Positions 58,001-64,000 of a stretch of 64,000 nucleotides of DNA are shown piece after piece. The stretch covers positions 197,515,582 to 197,579,581 of the forward strand of contig OZ024740.1 of the NCBI GenBank assembly GCA_964016885.1. The letters are read 5' to 3'. The notes below the pieces were generated by a model. It was not told the DNA's origin, ran no database searches, and saw only the letters and a list, made by a program, of their open reading frames with translations. The position numbers and the translations under genes were made by a program. The stretch is from Eledone cirrhosa. Lineage: Eukaryota; Mollusca; Cephalopoda; Octopoda; Eledonidae. Position 1 is the first letter of the stretch, and each line of letters opens with the position of its first letter.

Positions 58001-61000
58001 TGGTAGTAGTTGTTATTGTTGTTGTTGTTGGTGATGTTATTATCATTCTGGTCGTAGTAGTTGTTACTGTTGTTGTTGGTGATGTTATTATCATTGTGGT
58101 GGTAGTAGTTGTTACTGTTGTTGCTGTTGGTGTTGTTATTATCATTGTGGTGGTAGTAGTTGTTACTGTTGTTGTTGCTGTTGTTATTATCATTGCGGTG
58201 GTAGTAGTTGTTACTGTTGTTGTTGGTGTTGTTATTATCATTGCGGTGGTAGTAGTTGTTACTGTTGTTGTTGGTGATGTTATTATCATTGTGGTGGTAG
58301 TAGTTGTTACTGTTATTGTTGTTGGTGATGTGATTATCATTGTGGTGGTAGTAGTTGTTACTGTTGTTGTTGGTGTTGTTATTATCATTGTGGTGGTAAT
58401 AGTTGTTACTGTTGTTGTTGGTGTTGTTATTATCATTGTGGTGGTAGTAGTTGTTATTGTTGTTGTTGTTGGTGTTGTTATTATCATTGTGGTGGTAGTA
58501 GTTGTTATTGGTGTTGTTGGTGATGTTATTATCATTGTGGTGGTAGTAGTTGTTACTGTTGTTGTTGTTGGTGATGTTATTATCATTGTGGTGGTAGTAG
58601 TTGTTACTGTTGTTGTTGTTGGTGTTGTTATTATCATTGTGGTGGTAGTAGTTGTTACTGTTGTTGTTGTTGTTGTTGGTGTTATTATCATTGTGGTGGT
58701 AGTAGTTGTTACTGTTGTTGTTGTTGGTGTTGTTATTATCATTGTGGTGGTAGTAGTTGTTACTGTTGTTGTTGTTGGTGTTGTTATTATCATTGTGGTG
58801 GTAGTAGTTGTTACTGTTGTTGTTGTTGTTGGTGATGTTATTATCATTGTGGTGGTAGTAGTTGTTACTGTTGTTGTTGTTGGTGTTGTTATTATCATTG
58901 TGGTGGTAGTAGTTGTTATTGTTGTTGTTGTTGGTGTTGTTATTATCATTGTGGTGGTAGTAGTTGTTACTGTTGTTGTTGTTGGTGTTGTTATTATCAT
59001 TGTGGTGGTAGTAGTTGTTATTGTTGTTGTTGTTGGTGTTGTTATTATCATTGTGGTAGTAGTAGTTGTTACTGTTGTTGTTGGTGTTGTTATTATCATT
59101 GTGGTGGTAGTAGTTGTTACTGTTGTTGTTGTTGGTGATGTTATTATCATTGTGGTGGTAGTAGTTGTTATTGTTGTTGTTGGTGTTGTTATTATCATTG
59201 TGGTGGTAGTAGTTGTTACTGTTGTTGTTGGTGATGTTGTTATTATCATTGTGGTGGTAGTAGTTGTTACTGTTGTTGTTGTTGGTGTTGTTATTATCAT
59301 TTTGGTGGTAGTAGTTGTTACTGTTGTTGCTATTGGTGTTGTTATCATTGTGGTGGTAGTAGTTGTTACTGTTGTTGTTGGTGATGTTGTTATTATCATT
59401 GTGGTGGTAGTAGTTGTTATTGTTGTTGTTGTTGGTGATGTTATTATCATTGTGGTGGTAGTAGTTGTTACTGTTGTTGCTGTTGGCGTTGTTATTATCA
59501 TTTTGGTGGTAGTAGTTGTTACTGTTGTTGTTGTTGGTGTCGTTATTATCATCGTGGTGGTAGTAGTTGTTACTGTTGTTGTTGTTGGTGTTGTTATTAT
59601 CATTGTGGTGGTAGTAGTTGTTATTGTTGTTGTTGTTGGTGATGTTATTATCATTCTGGTCGTAGTAGTTGTTACTGTTGTTGTTGGTCATGTTATTATC
59701 ATTGTGGTGGTAGTAGTTGTTACTGTTGTTGCTGTTGGTGTTGTTATTATCATTGTGGTGGTAGTAGTTGTTACTGTTGTTGTTGCTGTTGTTATTATCA
59801 TTGCGGTGGTAGTAGTTGTTACTGTTGTTGTTGGTGTTGTTATTATCATTGCGGTGGTAGTAGTTGTTACTGTTGTTGTTGGTGATGTTATTATCATTGT
59901 GGTGGTAGTAGTTGTTACTGTTGTTGTTGGTGTTGTTATTATCATTGTGGTGGTAGTAGTTGCTACTGTTGTTGTTGTTGGTGTTGTTATTATCATTGTG
60001 GTGGTAGTAGTTGTTACTGTTATTGTTGTTGGTGATGTGATTATCATTGTGGTGGTAGTAGTTGTTACTGTTGTTGTTGGTGTTGTTATTATCATTGTGG
60101 TGGTAGTAGTTGTTACTGTTATTGTTGTTGGTGATGTGATTATCATTGCGGTGGTAGTAGTTGTTACTGTTGTTGTTGGTGATGTTATTATCATTGTGGT
60201 GGTAGTAGTTGTTACTGTTGTTGTTGTTGGTGTTGTTATTATCATTGTGGTGGTAGTAGTTGCTACTGTTGTTGTTGTTGGTGTTGTTATTATCATTGTG
60301 GTGGTAGTAGTTGTTACTGTTATTGTTGTTGGTGATGTGATTATCATTGTGGTGGTAGTAGTTGTTACTGTTGTTGTTGGTGTTGTTATTATCATTGTGG
60401 TGGTAATAGTTGTTACTGTTGTTGTTGGTGTTGTTATTATCATTGTGGTGGTAGTAGTTGTTATTGTTGTTGTTGTTGGTGTTGTTATTATCATTGTGGT
60501 GGTAGTAGTTGTTATTGGTGTTGTTGGTGATGTTATTATCATTGTGGTGGTAGTAGTTGTTACTGTTGTTGTTGTTGGTGATGTTATTATCATTGTGGTG
60601 GTAGTAGTTGTTACTGTTGTTGTTGTTGGTGTTGTTATTATCATTGTGGTGGTAGTAGTTGTTACTGTTGTTGTTGTTGTTGTTGGTGTTATTATCATTG
60701 TGGTGGTAGTAGTTGTTACTGTTGTTGTTGTTGGTGTTGTTATTATCATTGTGGTGGTAGTAGTTGTTACTGTTGTTGTTGTTGGTGTTGTTATTATCAT
60801 TGTGGTGGTAGTAGTTGTTACTGTTGTTGTTGTTGTTGGTGATGTTATTATCATTGTGGTGGTAGTAGTTGTTACTGTTGTTGTTGTTGGTGTTGTTATT
60901 ATCATTGTGGTGGTAGTAGTTGTTATTGTTGTTGTTGTTGGTGTTGTTATTATCATTGTGGTGGTAGTAGTTGTTACTGTTGTTGTTGTTGGTGTTGTTA

Positions 61001-64000
61001 TTATCATTGTGGTGGTAGTAGTTGTTATTGTTGTTGTTGTTGGTGTTGTTATTATCATTGTGGTAGTAGTAGTTGTTACTGTTGTTGTTGGTGTTGCTAT
61101 TATCATTGTGGTGGTAGTAGTTGTTACTGTTGTTGTTGTTGGTGATGTTATTATCATTGTGGTGGTAGTAGTTGTTATTGTTGTTGTTGGTGTTGTTATT
61201 ATCATTGTGGTGGTAGTAGTTATTATTGTTGTTGTTGTTGGTGTTGTTATTATCATTGTGGTGGTATTAGTTGTTACTGTTGTTGTTGTTGGTGTTGTTA
61301 TTATCATTGTGGTGGCAGTAGTTGTTATTGTTGTTGTTGTTGGTGTTGTTATTATCATTGTTGTGGTAGTAGTTGTTACTGTTGTTGTTTGTGTTGTTAT
61401 TATCATTGTGGTGGTAGTAGTTGTTACTGTTGTTGTTGTTGGTGTTGTTATTATCATTGTGGTGGCAGTAGTTGTTATTGTTGTTGTTGTTGGTGTTGTT
61501 ATTATCATTGTTGTGGTAGTAGTTGTTACTGTTGTTGTTTGTGTTGTTATTATCATTGTGGTGGTAGTAGTTGTTACTGTTGTTGTTGTTGGTGTTGTTA
61601 TTATCATTGTGGTGGTAGTAGTTGTTACTGTTGTTGTTGTTGGTGTTGTTATTATCATTGTGGTGGTAGTAGTTGTTATTGTTGTTGTTGGTGTTGTTAT
61701 TATCATTGTGGTGGTAGTAGTTGTTACTGTTGTTGTTGGTGTTGTTATTATCATTGCGGTGGTAGTAGTTGTTATTGTTGTTGTTGGTGTTGTTATTATC
61801 ATTGTGGTGGTAGTAGTTGTTATTGTTGTTGTTGTTGGTGTTATTATCATTGTGGTGGTAGTAGTTGTTACTGTTGTTGTTGTTGGTGATGTTATTATCA
61901 TTGTGGTAGTAGTAGTTGTTACTGTTGTTGTTGTTGGTGTTGTTATTATCATTGTGGTGGTAGTAGTTGTTATTGTTGTTGTTGGTGTTGTTATTATCAT
62001 TGTGGTGGTAGTAGTTGTTACTGTTGTTGTTGTTGGTGTTGTTATTGTCATTGTGGTGGTAGTAGTTGTTATTGTTGTTGTTGTTGGTGTTGTTATTGTC
62101 ATTGTGGTGGTAGTAGTTGTTACTGTTGTTGTTGTTGTTGTTGGTGTTGTTATTATCATTGTGGTGGTAGTAGTTGTTACTGTTGTTGTTGTTGGTGATG
62201 TTATTATCATTTTGGTGGTAGTAGTTGTTACTGTTGTTGTTGTTGGTGATGTTATTATCATTTTGGTGGTAGTAGTTGTTACTGTTGTTGTTGTTGGTGA
62301 CGTTATTATCATTTTGGTGGTAGTAGTTGTTATTGTTGTTGTTGTTGGTGTTGTTATTGTCATTGTGGTGGTAGTAGTTGTTACTGTTGTTGTTGTTGTT
62401 GTTGGTGTTGTTATTGTCATTGTGGTGGTAGTAGTTGTTACTGTTGTTGTTGTTGTTGGTGTTGTTATTATCATTGTGGTGGTAGTAGTTGTTATTGTTG
62501 TTGTTGTTGGTGTTGTTATTATCATTGTGGTGGTAGTAGTTGTTACTGTTGTTGTTGTTGGTGATGTTGTTATTATCATTGTGGTGGTAGTAGTTGTTAC
62601 TGTTGTTGTTGTTGGTGTTGTTATTATCATTTTGGTGGTAGTAGTTGTTTCTGTTGTTGTTGTTGGTGTTGTTATTATCATTTTGGTGGTAGTAGTTGTT
62701 ACTGTTGTTGTTGTTGGTGATGTTGTTATTATCATTGTGGTGGTAGTAGTTGTTACTGTTGTTGTTGGTGTTGTTATTATCATTTTGGTGGTAGTAGTTG
62801 TTACTGTTGTTGCTATTGGTGTTGTTATCATTGTGGTGGTAGTAGTTGTTACTTTTGTTGTTGGTGATGTTGTTATTATCATTGTGGTGGTAGTAGTTGT
62901 TATTGTTGTTGTTGTTGGTGATGTTATTATCATTGTGGTGGTAGTAGTTGTTACTGTTGTTGCTGTTGGCGTTGTTATTATCATTTTGGTGGTAGTAGTT
63001 GTTACTGTTGTTGTTGTTGGTGTTGTTATTATCATTGTGGTGGTAGTAGTTTTTACTGTTGTTGTTGTTGGTGTTGTTATTATCATTGTGGTGGTAGTAG
63101 TTGTTATTGTTGTTGTTGTTGGTGATATTATTATCATTCTGGTCGTAGTAGTTGTTACTGTTGTTGTTGGTGATGTTATTATCATTGTGGTGGTAGTAGT
63201 TGTTACTGTTGTTGCTGTTGGTGTTGTTATTATCATTGTGGTGGTAGTAGTTGTTACTGTTGTTGTTGGTGTTGTTATTATCATTGCGGTGGTAGTAGTT
63301 GTTACTGTTTTTGTTGGTGTTGTTATTATCATTGCGGTGGTAGTAGTTGTTACTGTTGTTGTTGGTGATGTTATTATCATTGTGGTGGTAGTAGTTGCTA
63401 CTGTTATTGTTGTTGGTGATGTGATTATCATTGTGGTGGTAGTAGTTGTTACTCTTGTTGTTGGTGTTGTTATTATCATTGTGGTGGTAGTAGTTGTTAC
63501 TGTTGTTGTTGGTGTTGTTATTATCATTGTGGTGGTAGTAGTTGTTATTGTTGTTGTTGTTGTTGTTGTTATTATCATTGTGGTGGTAGTAGTTGTTATT
63601 GTTGTTGTTGGTGATGTTATTATTATTGTGGTGGTAGTAGTTGTTACTGTTGTTGTTGTTGGTGATGTTATTATCATTGTGGTGGTAGTAGTTGTTACTG
63701 TTGTTGTTGTTGGTGTTGTTATTATCATTGTGGTGGTAGTAGTTGTTACTGTTGTTGTTGTTGTTGTTGGTGTTATTATCATTGTGGTGGTAGTAGTTGT
63801 TACTGTTGTTGTTGTTGGTGTTGTTATTATCATTGTGGTGGTAGTAGTTGTTACTGTTGTTGTTGTTGGTGTTGTTATTATCATTGTGGTGGTAGTAGTT
63901 GTTACTGTTGTTGTTGTTGTTGGTGATGTTATTATCATTGTGGTGGTTGTAGTTGTTACTTTTGTTGTTGTTGGTGTTGTTATTATCATTGTGGTGGTAG
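43084..64000. repeat. Giant minisatellite, 51-bp unit, at least 20.9 kb
   Basis: Roughly 400 tandem units. The consensus on the plus strand has the landmarks gttgttattatcattgtggt, ggtagtagttgttactg and a run of three to six GTT ending ggt. Units are mainly 48, 51 or 54 bp, differing by whole GTT triplets. On the minus strand the 51-bp unit reads as a 17-residue repeat TNNNNSNNYYHHNDNNN, or, in another frame, a Pro-Thr-rich repeat; the third minus frame is closed by TAA in every unit. The left 200 bp are the most degenerate. The array runs off the right edge of the window. Confidence 0.97.
43306..59691 (-). other. 5,461-codon open frame inside the minisatellite, probably not a gene
   Basis: The frame encodes an Asn/His/Tyr 17-residue repeat for most of its length and shifts to the Thr/Pro repeat near 46035, where a non-triplet indel lies. 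Its apparent ATG at 59689-59691 is one substitution in a repeat unit (ggtcatg where others read ggtgatg). The same substitution makes a TGA in the overlapping Thr-rich frame, which is otherwise open from 63989 to 46017. No unique sequence, splice signal or non-repeat domain is attached. Openness follows from a stop-free unit and triplet-sized length changes. Confidence 0.6.

Noticed and set aside
43306..59691. A giant Asn-rich protein-coding gene
   Set aside because: The frame is made only of minisatellite units, begins at a one-base accident, changes register near 46035, and overlaps another equally long open frame. There is no unique coding sequence. I keep it as an open question under findings, not as a gene.
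43084..64000. CRISPR-like array of repeats and spacers
   Set aside because: Units are contiguous and similar throughout, with no unique spacers, and the DNA is clearly eukaryotic.

Overview
This is eukaryotic intergenic or repeat-rich DNA, most likely from a coleoid cephalopod (octopus or squid). The case rests on many copies of the tRNA-derived SINEs familiar from octopus and squid genomes (head gcggtggattggcag, body gagttcaaatcccgcc then catccttacggggtcgataaa), long (TA)n, (CA)n, (CT)n and (ATGT)n tracts, and abundant Penelope-like elements (PLEs). I see no host gene, tRNA, rRNA, CRISPR array or bacterial-style operon. Every recognisable coding sequence belongs to a transposable element and nearly all are broken.

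Layout. 1-4.3 kb: fragments of LINE-like and PLE-like repeats, including a pair of hammerhead-ribozyme-like modules in inverted orientation and two SINEs framed by inverted arms. 4.3-8.6 kb: two degenerate copies of one LINE with a C-terminal zinc knuckle and restriction-like endonuclease region. 9.7-10.7 kb: a dead mariner transposase. 10.9-12.5 kb: a cluster of five SINEs from several subfamilies. 13.1-14.8 kb: a candidate Helitron carrying a LINE reverse transcriptase tail. 15-22.7 kb: PLE fragments, microsatellites and back-to-back foldback elements. 24-30.1 kb: two PLEs, one nearly open from end to end and flanked by about 115-bp inverted repeats. 30.1-33 kb: SINEs, one nested in another, and a LINE tail with C2H2-like fingers. 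33.9-36.1 kb: a third PLE with 65-bp inverted repeats. 38.5-40 kb: a short Helitron with a PIF1-type helicase end. 40-43 kb: foldback repeats and unrecognised sequence.

43.08-64.0 kb and beyond: one enormous minisatellite of a unit near 51 bp. Almost all copy-to-copy length change is in multiples of three, so very long Asn-rich and Thr-rich frames stay open. Rare variant units recur at exact 1,608-bp spacings, which shows higher-order repeat structure.

The most interesting cross-cutting signal is a module CTGANGA - hairpin - GAAA - very short stem III - NUH found at the ends of several unrelated repeat families, usually beside (TA)n tracts and PLE pieces. At least three copies fold on paper into a complete hammerhead ribozyme, with stem I pairing intact. 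PLEs are known to carry hammerhead motifs in their terminal repeats, so this is consistent with their retrotransposition; several of these families may be undescribed.
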